NCBI GenBank assembly: GCA_002270565.1
Contig: NQMI01000013.1
Location: 359,102-423,101, forward strand
Direction of reading: 5' to 3'
DNA from: Stenocarpella maydis
Lineage: Eukaryota > Ascomycota > Sordariomycetes > Diaporthales > Diaporthaceae
DNA: 64,000 nucleotides
The notes under the pieces are model-generated. The model made no database searches, was not told the DNA's origin, and saw only the letters and a list, made by a program, of their open reading frames with translations. The position numbers and the translations under genes were made by a program. Shown here in pieces: positions 23,301 through 34,071 of the stretch. Positions within the stretch are counted from its first letter, which is position 1; each line of letters begins with the position of its first letter.

Positions 23301-26300
23301 TGGACGAGTTGGTGTCGCTTCTTGCCAAGGATGACATATTCGCGCGGAAACTCAAGGTTCCCCTGGCATACCACTCCCATCACATGGAGGCCATGGCGGA
23401 GGATTATCTAGCCTCGCTCCAGGCCATTTTGCCAGAGACACGCCACGCCTCCTGGACTGGTGCCATCTTTGCTTCTCCTGTTACTGGTGGGATCCTGAAA
23501 TCCGTCAAAGATCTCGATGCCCAGCACTGGGTCACCAATCTCACCAGCCCAGTCCTTTTCTCGACCGCATTCGAGGAAATGTGCTTCGAATCGCCCTCAA
23601 GTGATAAGCTTAATGTCGACCTGATTGTTGAGATCGGCGCGCACAGCACCCTTTCTGGACCCATCCGACAGATCCTCAAGAAGCGAAGCCTTCCCTATGT
23701 TTCGTGTCTCAAGAGAGGAGCCGACGCGGTCGAGACCATGCAGGACCTAGCTTGTGATTTGGTATCTCGTGGCTGTCCAGTCGCGTTGGATTTGGTTAAC
23801 TCGGCTGGTGGCAAGGGCAGCCCCAAATACGTGCACGGCCTTCCTTCATATGCATGGAACCACGAGAAGCAATATTGGACAGAACCAAGGCGTTACAAAG
23901 AATATCGCGACACACATTCTCTGCCGCATGAGCTTCTCGGCGTCCCTGTACCAGGGGCCAACCCGACGACGCTTCTGTGGCGAAACTTCTTGCGGACGTC
24001 AGACATTCCGTGGTTAGCCGATCACCAGCTGGACTCCAAGATTGTTCTCCCGGGTGCTGGGTACATTTCCATGGCCATCGAGGCTGTCCGTCTCGTGACA
24101 GATGCCTCTGAGGCCAGCCTCAGCGGGTATCGCCTACGCGATATCGATATCAGAAACGCACTCACGGTCCCGGACACGGCCGCAGGTGTTGAGGTCCAGC
24201 TATGTCTGCGCCCCTGCAGCGAGAGCGAGCTTGACCACAAAGGCTGGTACGAATTCGAGGTCACCTCTGGCGGTGGCAGCACTCAGGACGCGTGGGTCAT
24301 TAACTGCAGAGGTTTTGTCTCGGCCGAGACAAGCAACGCAGCCACGGCCTCCGCACCGCCGCCAGAACAGCTCCCAAGTGTGGAAAAGTTTATCGGAGCA
24401 CACGAGAAATGGTCACTTTTTGACCCTGAGGACATCTGGGCAGATGGTCGCAAGATGAGCCTATACCATGGACCCCTGTTTCGAAATCTGGACACTTGCC
24501 GGACGGCAGGGCCGAGGATCGTCACCGACTTCCGCATTGGAGGCATCGTGAGTGAGCTTGAGAGATACGTCCTGCACCCAACGACGCTCGACTCTATCAT
24601 CCAGACCCTGTTTGCAGGACTGGCGGACGAGACTAAGAAGGACGCAATGGTCGTCCCCCGCTCCATCAGCAGCATCTTCGTCCCCTCCGGTCTCAAGAGG
24701 CAGGCTGGTGACAAGCTCCAGGCCTTCACTGACATTGGCAAGTCGGATCGGCGTGGTGCCTTGGCAGACATAGATGTTGTTAATGACGACGAGGGAAGCA
24801 CGGCGGCAGTGTTTCACTTGAAAGGCCTCTACTGCCAATCTGTCCCCCGTGACGAGGGTTCCAACCAGGACGACCAAGACCTTCGGATGTGCTCCAAGGC
24901 CAAGTGGGAGCTGGACGTCCTGCACAATGTTCCATCTGCCGTCAGGGACCAGATGCGGATCAATCTCGACGAACAGGAGGTTGACTTCGAGAAGAGACTC
25001 CTGAGAGTGTCTTATAACTACATTAGGGAGGCACTCGTCAAACTTCAGGGAATCGACTTGACAGACCTGCCCTGGCACTTGAAGATCTTCTACAGCTGGA
25101 TGAAGACCGTCGACGAGCAAGGAAAGGCCGGCCAGTTGGCAAAGGGTAGCGACCGCTGGTGGAAGACGAATGTCGGGCTCAAGCAAAGCCTCGCGGACAC
25201 CCTGGCAGCAGAGAATGCCGCGGGTCGACTTACATGCAGGGTCGGCCAGAACCTTGAAGCCATCTTCCGCCAGGAGATAGTGCCGATCGAGATGATGCTA
25301 GAGGACGGCCTGTTGAACCAGTACTACGCTGACATCCCGCGTCTCAAAAGCCGGGCTTACAAGCACCTTCACGAGGTTCTGGAGATGTACGCCATCAAGC
25401 AGCCCGGAGCAAATGTTCTCGAGATTGGTGCTGGCACGGGAGGAGCCACAGCAGTGGCTCTCGAGGCCTTCGCCGCCAGAAGTCGCGGTGGCAACGGCAC
25501 CCTCCTTGGCAGCTACCACTATTCGGATGTCTCTGCTGGATTCTTTGAGCCGGCCAAGGAGAAATTCGCAGCTTGGACAAGCGTCATGGACTTCAAGGTG
25601 CTCGACATTGGTGCCGATCCTACCGCGCAATTCTTCACTGCTGCAAGCTATGACTTGATCATCGCCTCTCAAGTTTTACATGCGACCCCCGACCTCCAAA
25701 AGACGCTCTCACACGTACGGAGCCTGCTGAAACCCAAGGGAAAACTGGTCTTGGTCGAAACCACCCAAGATCGCCTGGACACCCAGCTGATCTTCGGCAC
25801 GCTGGCCGGATGGTGGCTGAGCAAGGAGCCCGAACGCAAGTTCAGCCCTAATGCTCCACTCCCATTCTGGCATGACAAGCTGAAGGCGGCAGGCTTCACA
25901 GGTGTGGACTTTGAGATCGGTGACTGCGAGGAACTCGACTTCCAGTCCATCAGCATTATTGTCGCAACGGCAGAGTCTCAGGCTACCTACCCGGCTTCCA
26001 TCTCCATAGTTCACGATGCTGTGGCTCCACCTCAGAAATGGCTCGACGAACTGACGGAGGCCATTCGAACAAAAACCTCGGTATCTCCTACTATCGAGTC
26101 TTTGGCCCGAGTTGAACCCCAAGAGGACGTGACGTATATCATCGTTGCCGAGATGGCAGAGCCCCTAGTCAGCAGACTTGATGCGGCCAAGTTTGAGCAG
26201 CTCCGGAAACTTTTGGTCCGCAGCCGAGGTATCCTTTGGGTCGGTAGCGGTGGGCATATTGACTCGATTGACCCTGCCTACGCCACCACCCAGGGTCTGC

Positions 26301-28827
26301 TGAGGACCCTCAAGCAGGAGGACGGCAAGCGTGTTGTCCAGCTCGATCTTGAGCCCAAGTCCCAGCCCTGGGATGCCGAACAAATCGGGCACATCATGCA
26401 CGTTCTCAGACACAGCTTCGACGAGAGCACTGAGCTGGATGACATCGAATGGGAGTATGCCACCAAGGACTCGGTATTATACGTGCCGAGGTTCTACCCA
26501 GATGACGCCCAGGACAAGGCATCAAGCACCGTCGAGGTCGACCCCGAGCCCGAGCGCCAGCGCTTCTGGCAGGCCGACCGGCCCCTCGTCTGGGAGACCC
26601 GAAAGTCGGGCCTGCTGAGCAACCTGTACTTCACCGACAGGCCCGGGCTCGAGAGCCTCCCCGCGGGCAAGATCGAGATCGAGCCAAGGGCGTTTGGGCT
26701 CAACTTCAGGGACGTCCTGGTGGGCCTGGGCCAGCTCGATGAGACCTTCATCGGGCACGAGTGCGCCGGCGTCGTCACGCGGCTCGGGGCGGACACGGAA
26801 GCCAGCGGGCTGAAGGTTGGCGACAGGGTGTGCGGTGTCATGACGGGCCGCTTCGGGAACGTCGTTCACGCCTACTGGACGGGTGTGACCAAGATACCCG
26901 ACACCATCTCGTGGGAGGAGGCCGCCTCGATCCCGCTCATCTACTCGACCTCGTGGATTGCCCTCTTTGATATTGCCAGGGTGCAGAAGGGCGAGCGCGT
27001 CCTGATCCATGCTGGTACTGGTGGCGTTGGCCAGTCGGCTATTATGCTGGCTCAGTGGGCTGGCGCCGAAGTCTTCACCACCTGCGGTACTCCGTCCAAG
27101 CGGCAGTTCCTCCGCGAGAGGTATGGTATCCCCGACGACCATATCTTCTCCAGCCGTGACACTTCCTTCGGACCCGCGGTCATGAAGGCAACGGGGGGGC
27201 TGGGCGTCGATGTCGTTGTTAATTCGCTGGCTGGTCCGCTCCTAAAGACAACATGGGAGTGTGTCGCAGAGTTTGGCCGCTTCGTCGAGATCGGAAAGGT
27301 CGATATCGAAGCTGCCAGGCGTCTGGACATGTCACCATTCGGCCGCTGCGGTTTGATTGCGGGCCTTGACCTCTTGTATTACAACGAGCACCGGGGCTCC
27401 GTCCTCAACAACGCGATCCGGGAGTGCGTTAAGCTCTGTGAGGAGGGTAGCGTCCGGCCGGTGTACCCCATCACCCCATACTCCATAACTGACATGGAGC
27501 ATGCCATGCGGATGATGCAGAAAGGGACCCACATGGGGAAGCTTGTCATCGTCCCTGGCCCGCAGGACGATATCAACGTCGTATCCCGCCAACGCTCGCT
27601 TGACCTGGGAAGCTCCCAGGGAACTCTCATGGTAGTGGGAGGCCTTGGTGGCATTGGCAAGAGCATTGCCGAGTGGCTAGCCGACAAGGGCGCCAGGGAC
27701 ATCCTCCTTGTGTCGCGATCGGCTGCCTCACACCCTGACGCAGGCGCATTGATTCATTCAGCCTCAGAGAAAGGGTGTAACCTCGTTGTGCGCAGTTGCG
27801 ATATTGGCAACGAAGAGAAGCTTAAGGCTCTTCTCTCGGATCTGGCTGGCTTGATGCCGCCCGTCCGTGGCGTAATTCAAGCAGCCATGGTGCTAGATGT
27901 AAGTACCTAGGTACCCATTCCCCGGAATCACGGCACACGCAATCCATACTGACTGGGTCTCGTGCTTAGGATGCTGTGCTGGAACGGATCACGTATGAGC
28001 AATGGTGCAGAGGCAGCCAGCCCAAGGTCGACGGCACTCTCAACCTGCACAACAACCTGCCGGACCTCGACTTCTTCGTCATGCTCTCGTCGCTCACCGG
28101 CGTCGCTGGGAACACCTCGCAGGCCAGCTACGCGGCGGGCAACACGTTCCAGGACGCGCTGGCGCGGCACCGCACGGCCAGGGGGCAGCCCGCGGTCTCG
28201 CTGGACCTCGGGGCCGTCGCAGAGGTCGGCTTCGTGGCCGAGTCCGGCAACGAGGTCCAGGACCGCATCGAGAAGAAGCTCGGCTCCATCGTGCTCCCCA
28301 TCGGGCGGGTGCTCGGCCTCGTGGAGGCGGCGATCCGCGACCCGCTGCGCGGGAGCCCCGACGACGCCCAGGTCATCACCTGCATCGGGCAGTACGACCG
28401 CATCCTCCCCGGCACGGCGGTCAAGAGGGACAGGCGGTTCGCTACCATGCAGCTCGCCAGCGGGGCGGCCGCCCTGGGCGGCGGCCCTGCCGGCCACGAG
28501 GCGGACAGGAACTCGCTGTCCGACTTGTTCGTGTCGCACGTGTCGGACCAGGAGGCCTCGTCGCGCATCGCGGCTGCCCTGGTCTCCAAGCTCTCGGACC
28601 TGTTCAACATTGCCGTGTCTGATATTGACGGAACCATGCCCATGTCGCACTACGGCGTGGACTCGCTGATTGCTGTCGAGCTGAGGAACTGGCTCAAGGG
28701 GGCTGCTCGTGCTAGGGTCACCATCTTTGAGATTCTGCAGAGTGCATCGCTGGTTGAGTTTGCTTTCCTGGTGGCGGGGCGAGCTGGCCTCCTGGGCAAT
28801 GTGGCCGCGATCGAGGCCAAAGCCTAG
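20353..28827 (+). CDS. Highly reducing polyketide synthase, KS-AT-DH-MT-ER-KR-ACP
   Basis: Core enzyme of the cluster, 2632 residues. Exons are 20353-20614, 20692-20765, 20818-20875, 20928-21261, 21308-21374, 21533-21991, 22046-22835, 22902-27898 and 27970-28827; all junctions keep frame. KS (about 35-450): active Cys in DTGCSTG, His in EAHMTGTPTGDP and NIGHTE. A linker rich in Asn-Gly-His follows (about 455-545). AT (about 550-880): Ser in SHSSGE. DH (about 1020-1310): HQLDSKIVLPG, with Ser where Gly is usual, and HPTTLDSIIQ. MT: VLEIGAGTGGATA near 1520 and SQVLHATPDLQKTL. ER: HAGTGGVGQSAI. KR: GGLGGIGKS near 2260 and the ASYAAGN active-site segment. ACP: GVDSLIAVEL near 2575. All reducing domains and the C-methyltransferase look intact. 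There is no thioesterase or reductase, so release needs another enzyme or spontaneous cyclisation. Confidence 0.96.
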
Positions 28828-29084
28828 GTTTGTCTGTGGTAAAGATAGTGTGGGTACTGGGTATAATTCCTCCTTGTTTGATTTGGGCCTGTTCCGAAGA
28901 TGCAAATTGATGGTGTTGGTATCTTTGGCGGGACGACCATTGAATGTATTTCCTTCGACATGTAGTTCTAGACTCGTTCAAATCTTGATTTCCATGCCAG
29001 CAATACTTAGAGACAACTCCTCGTTGTAACTTGGAAGCGGCCGCTTGAGTCTACTCGGCTAAACAGGCACAATTTAGTCAAACA

Positions 29085-29237
29085 TTAAAGATGTTGGACA
29101 TCGATCTCGTTGGAGCGGAGGGCCGTGATCATGTGGCCTGTGCCAGAGGGGAAAGAGACCAGCTGGGCATTAAGGCCGAAGTGCTTGCTGGAAAAATGCT
29201 CGGGCACGTAGCCAACACGGAGCGGGGTGTCACGGGA
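29085..29237 (-). pseudogene. Relic of a Ca3427-like periplasmic-binding-protein fold gene
   Basis: A short minus-strand frame reads TPLRVGYVPEHFSS and, after an apparent small deletion, SFPSGTGHMITALRSNEIDV before a stop. This closely resembles the N-terminus of fungal PBP2/NMT1-like proteins of the Ca3427 group, where the motif continues with a ligand-binding domain of about 250 residues. None of that follows here; the PKS 3' end lies about 260 bp beyond. The frame has no ATG in a sensible position. It is best read as a fragment left by a rearrangement at the cluster edge. Confidence 0.55.
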
Positions 29238-29360
29238 GGGACATACGAGAGGCAAAGCTCTCAAATCTTGCTCAAAATTGTAGAATTTCGGATAATACCT
29301 AGTCTTGCCAAGAAAAGAGAAGAGGAGGAAAGGAAGCTCCCGATGAAATCCAATCAACAC

Positions 29361-30187
29361 TAGAAGAGCTAAGGGCCTCAGAGGCTACAGGTGGTCTGTG
29401 CGCCCACGTGTGCCAGCCAGGTAGCTTTATAATACTACGCTCCTCTTTGCTAATAACTGACCCGACAGTATTACATAAGTTTAAACCTCAAACAACCACA
29501 GCTAAGCAAGAAGAATATCCGGGATTTTTAGGCGCAAGCTCCAAATAAAACTGCCGCCCTAGCTCTGTTCTAGTTAACACTCCTTTATTTATAACTCGTA
29601 AAATAAATTGTACATTTTTTTTTCTTCCCTAATTCGGTATCCGTAAATTTACGACTTCTTAGGTTGCGGGTGCGGGCCTGTCAAGTGTTGCTGCTACCTG
29701 CCCATTCAGGGGAGGGGTTATCGTGCTCCATGATATGTAGCTTACATAGCCTACTCATCCTCCGGCCATTTCGCAGAGCTGGATGCATGCATAGTACGGA
29801 TACGCATGTTCATCCCCCATCAATACTCAGTTATGACCATTGATGACCAGCTCCCTGTGTTGCAGTCCCACCCAGTACCGAGTACAAGCATCAAGCATGC
29901 ACCTCTCAAAGAGGAAAAGAGCTGCCCCGCGACCCTAACCCTTCGGGTCCTCAGCCCTAACCCTTTTTGCCAAGCAGGGTCACGAGTTGAGAGCAGGTTC
30001 ATAGGTGGAGCTGCGAGATCATCAACATTGCTTCTCTACTTAAGTAGTTAGGTCTGTGTGACACTGGCAACTTGAGGGCAAAATAATTTTTCTGATACAT
30101 GAGCCACAATCTCTTAGCACCGCAACGCCGCTCACCAAATATCCATGCACGTGTAAGTAGGGGGGACACAAGACACCCTGTTTCCCA
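29361..30187. other. Intergenic region, no gene seen
   Basis: 827 bp, partly AT-rich (about 29480-29660), between the PKS side and the 3' end of the DHA2 transporter. It holds two CCCTAACCC-like blocks near 29935-29965, too few to call telomeric. No supportable gene. Confidence 0.35.
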
Positions 30188-32099
30188 TCATACCGCCCCA
30201 GCACCAGTGATGGCATCCGTGTTCAGCCGCCTCCACTTGGCGAAAAGCCCGAGCACCAGAGCCATTCCGGTGGAGGCGAGCGCCACTGCAAATGATATCT
30301 TCAAGCCACGCATGTAGGCCACCAGTATCCCAGGCAGCTCCTCGGGTGTGAACACGCTTCGTAGTTCAGTGTTCCCGGTCGCAATGACCCTGAGGGGGTC
30401 CACACCCGGCGCCGAGTAGGGTATTGTCTTGACCAGCACATTGACAAAGGCCGACTGTGCGGCAGAGACAAGGAATGCGCCCCCGACGGTCTGGAAAAAG
30501 AGAATGATAGCAGTGACCTCGGCCAAGTCCTCTGCCGGGGCGGTGGCTTGCCCGGTGATGATTGGAACCTGGAAGGCGAGTCCCCAGCCGACGCCGCCTA
30601 GGATTTGGTATCCTATCCACCTCCCGGCCGGAGTGCCGATATCAAAGGTGTAGATCAAACCCGCTGCTACTGTCGCCAGCACAGACCCGAAGACGGCCAC
30701 AGGAGTCGCAAAACCCGTCTTTGAAATGACGCCGCCACTGATGATCGTCGAGATGGTGACAGCCAAGATCAAGGGGAGGTTTCGGACACCGCTGTCGGTG
30801 GGGTTGACATTGTCGATGCTTTGAAAGTAGATGGGGAGGTAGTAGACGATCAGGAAGTAAGCCCCCGCGAAAAAGAAGGCGAACAGGGACGAAACGATGT
30901 ACACCCTGTTGCTGATAAGGCGGCGTGGCATCATTGCCCGGTCGTTCTGAAACCACTCCCACACGGCAAAGGCAGAGACGATAGCCACGAACCCAACGAG
31001 GAGGCCGACCACGACGGATGAGCTCCACGCGTGCGTGGTACCGCCGTACTGGAGGGCGAGGATGTAGCTGATGACGGCACCCATGATGAGGACGACGCCT
31101 ACAATATCCATCTGCAGGAACTTCTCGCGCAGGGTCGCGGCAACAGGCTTCGCAGCATCTGGAGTGGTGAAGAAGAACAGGATGATGGCGCCAGATACAC
31201 CACCGATAGGGAGGCTAAGAGGAAATACCAAGTCAGTCCAGGACAGCCCGGGAGTATCGAAAACAGCTTAGAAAGAGGACCCTCTTACTTGATATAAAAG
31301 CACCATCTCCACGACACCCTGTCGGCGAAGGCACCGCCGATCAAGGGCCCGACAACCGACGCGATGCCATAGCTCGCGCCGATGATGCCGGTGAACATCG
31401 GGCGCCTCCTGGGCTCGGCCGAGAAGGCAATGATTGTGTACGCGCCGGTGGCAATGCCGGCCGCGCCCACGCCGGCGATGGCCCTGCCGACGATGAGAGC
31501 CTCGCTGGTTGGCGCGACGCCGCAGATCAGGGAGCCCAGCTCGAAGATAAATATGGACAGCAGGAAGGTGATCTTCAGCGGGAAGTACTTGTAGGCCTTG
31601 CCCCACGCGGACTGGAACCCGCCGAGGGTCATAAAGAAGGCCGAGCTGTACCACGAGACGTCGTCGAGGCCGTGGAACTCGTCTGTGATTTTGGGGATCG
31701 CCGTTGCAACTATGGTCTACGAGCCGTTCGGTCAGCCTATGCGCGCAGGGCGGTTGATGCTGCTGCTGCCACAGAAGGACATACCATATCAAGCGCGACC
31801 AAGAATACACTTAGAATCAACGCGATCACAATGAACAATAGCCTCGCGCCTGTTGGATACTCGCCGGGACTGGCTTCCGGGGTTTCGAGAGCCGCCGGCC
31901 CTGTGTTGCCCGTTTCTTCATCGATGGTGTTTCCGGTGGCGTCCTTCTTCTCCTCGTAGTCGATATCTGGGGCTGTCGAAGGAGCACGCGTTGAACCCTG
32001 CTCGAAGTCACTTTGATCGGTCTTGGGATCGAGAAACCCGGACAGTGTCCGTGCCGAACTAGGCTTTTCGCCGTTGACCAATGTGTGTGTTGAGGCCAT
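30188..32099 (-). CDS. MFS transporter, DHA2 family (14 helices), probable drug/metabolite efflux pump
   Basis: Plasma-membrane H+ antiporter of 589 residues in three exons (32099-31785, 31716-31289, 31214-30188), phases verified. An acidic N-terminal tail of about 85 residues precedes the first helix. DHA2 hallmarks are [13 protein letters not shown] at the first splice junction, [20 protein letters not shown] (motif B region), [20 protein letters not shown] continuing after splicing as NLPIGGV, and the extra central helices that give 14. Such pumps often accompany fungal polyketide clusters for export or self-resistance. A single CGGGCCG core lies about 700 bp upstream, weaker evidence for co-regulation than at the other cluster promoters. 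Confidence 0.93.
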
Positions 32100-34071
32100 G
32101 GCCGTCTGGAACGCTGAGCTGGTAAGTACTACTGGAAGTAAAACTACAGGTTATGTTGTCGGTTCAAATGTTCCCACAGCCGTCTGCAAGTTGCTCAGCG
32201 GCAAGAGGAAGAGGATGCGTATGCCTCGCTGCGGTGACAGGATGTATTCACACGCATTTCAAACAGTAGGCGATAGACGTTTAAATATAGAGAAAATGGA
32301 AATAACAGATAGACTCGGCGATAGGTGGAGATTACGGCAGACAGAACAGTAGCCTGAGGGTAGCACGCACGGCCACTGCCAGCAAAGTCGACGTTCTAGA
32401 GCTTAGCTTACATGATGCTCAAACTTGCTGACTGTGAGCTTTGCGTGTGGATTTGAGACTCGGCCTAGGAGTCACCCCGTTCAAAACTTAGTAAGATCAA
32501 ACATCGAGGCTGCGGAGCAAATCGGCCTGGGAAGTGCGAGCCGTGCGTGCCATGCGGCCGCGTCCCATTGCCGACCACCGACATAACGGCCACAAGGCAG
32601 AGGCTCCTGGGGGATATAGACTTGGCCATTTGGAGACTTTTTGTGTCCAAGATTAGCAATCCCGAGTGAGTCGGAGTGACTTGCCTCAGCCCTAGAAAGG
32701 GGGGATCGGGCTTGTCCACAGCGCTGGGAACCAATGACACGCTGGCAAGGAAAGGGAACGTACTACTGGGCGCAGATAACGGTATTCAAGATCGAATTTA
32801 CGGGCCGGACATAAATGGTCAGGGTGGTCATCGCTGGCACCACCGTGCTTTGTCAGATCCTACTGTGGTTAATCAGGCCCAGTGCTCTGGTTATGCTACC
32901 CTACCTGAGGAACTTGGCACTAGATTCCCTAGAGACATTAGCCTGTGTTTTGGCTCCCATGGCTTTCAAATCCACAATCGTAGAATGATGTGAGATGGAG
33001 ACTTTTCCATCCTGCTCTTCAATCCTGCCCATGTGCTCAAGCTGTCCTTTTAATCGCTTGACAACGGGAAAGGGATAGCTTGGCGTCTGCCTGGCTCCCG
33101 GCCTACGGCTCTACCGACAACAGTCAGCGTGTAAGAAAGCCATAGCGTAAGCTATCGAACGCTTGGGATGCCCGAAGATGAGGAACCATGACAGCAAGCT
33201 GCTTACCAGCAAGCTGAATCTTGTTCTAATTTCGACACACATACTTGGTGGAACCGAGTCACATCCATCGAGCAGGAGGAGTGCTCCATGTGCCTTACGA
33301 ATGGTGTCGCCAAGAACTCTTGATAAGCGCCGCGAACAATAGACCCAAGGCGGAGCAAGCATTGGGGACAACAGCGCAAGAGTAACCTTCGTGATCCCCC
33401 CAAGATCGCATTGGCGAGAGCTCCTCGGTCTCTGAGCGCCAAGCTCCGTCCGTCCTATGAGTGAAGCGACCACTAGCATACGGGAGCGACATCAGCGATG
33501 GAGCTCTGGAGACGCATCTTGGACCACATCGCTAAAGCGGCCGCATTGTGGCCCCGGAGTCTTAGCCCCGGAGTCTTATGTCCATTAAATCCAGCCCCCA
33601 CTCGAACACGTTCGAGGGCACCACATTCTTGGCTGCAGTCTGGTCAACTTGGGGACCACGTGGCACGGAGAGAGGTTTGGGATTACAGGAATCCACGGTG
33701 TGATCATTTTGTGCTGCATACCTAGCCATCATGCTCCACCAAGATACCACGTCCAGGACCAAAAAATATATCACGCTGTCTCAACACCGCATAAGTATCA
33801 AAATAATTACAAAACACTCCCTGCCCGCATGCGAGAGATAAAACATGCCTAACTAGCAACATACTCTGGCTAAGGCGAACCATCAATGCATGAAGATTAC
33901 AGAAATATCACGAACTCTTGAACACGCAACTTCTTCTGATGCCAGCTCGATTCTTACCCCATTCCCGGTAGGAAGCAACACCCATAGCTTCCCTGCAATA
34001 CAAATACGGGCACTAGATACCGCTATCATCTTGGCTACATACGTATTTAGTGTCAGCGATCGCCTTTATGG
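32100..34071. other. Long intergenic region, no gene seen
   Basis: 1972 bp upstream of the DHA2 transporter and downstream of the laccase. It includes a CGGGCCG core at 32801-32807. Several short open frames are present on both strands, but none shows a motif, signal peptide or coding bias I can support. Confidence 0.35.

Noticed and set aside
29930..29970. CCCTAACCC blocks resembling telomere repeats
   Set aside because: Only two separated copies, not a tandem array; not enough to call interstitial telomere sequence.
31433..31442. CTCGGCCGAG palindrome inside the DHA2 transporter gene
   Set aside because: Lacks the central spacer base and is within coding sequence.
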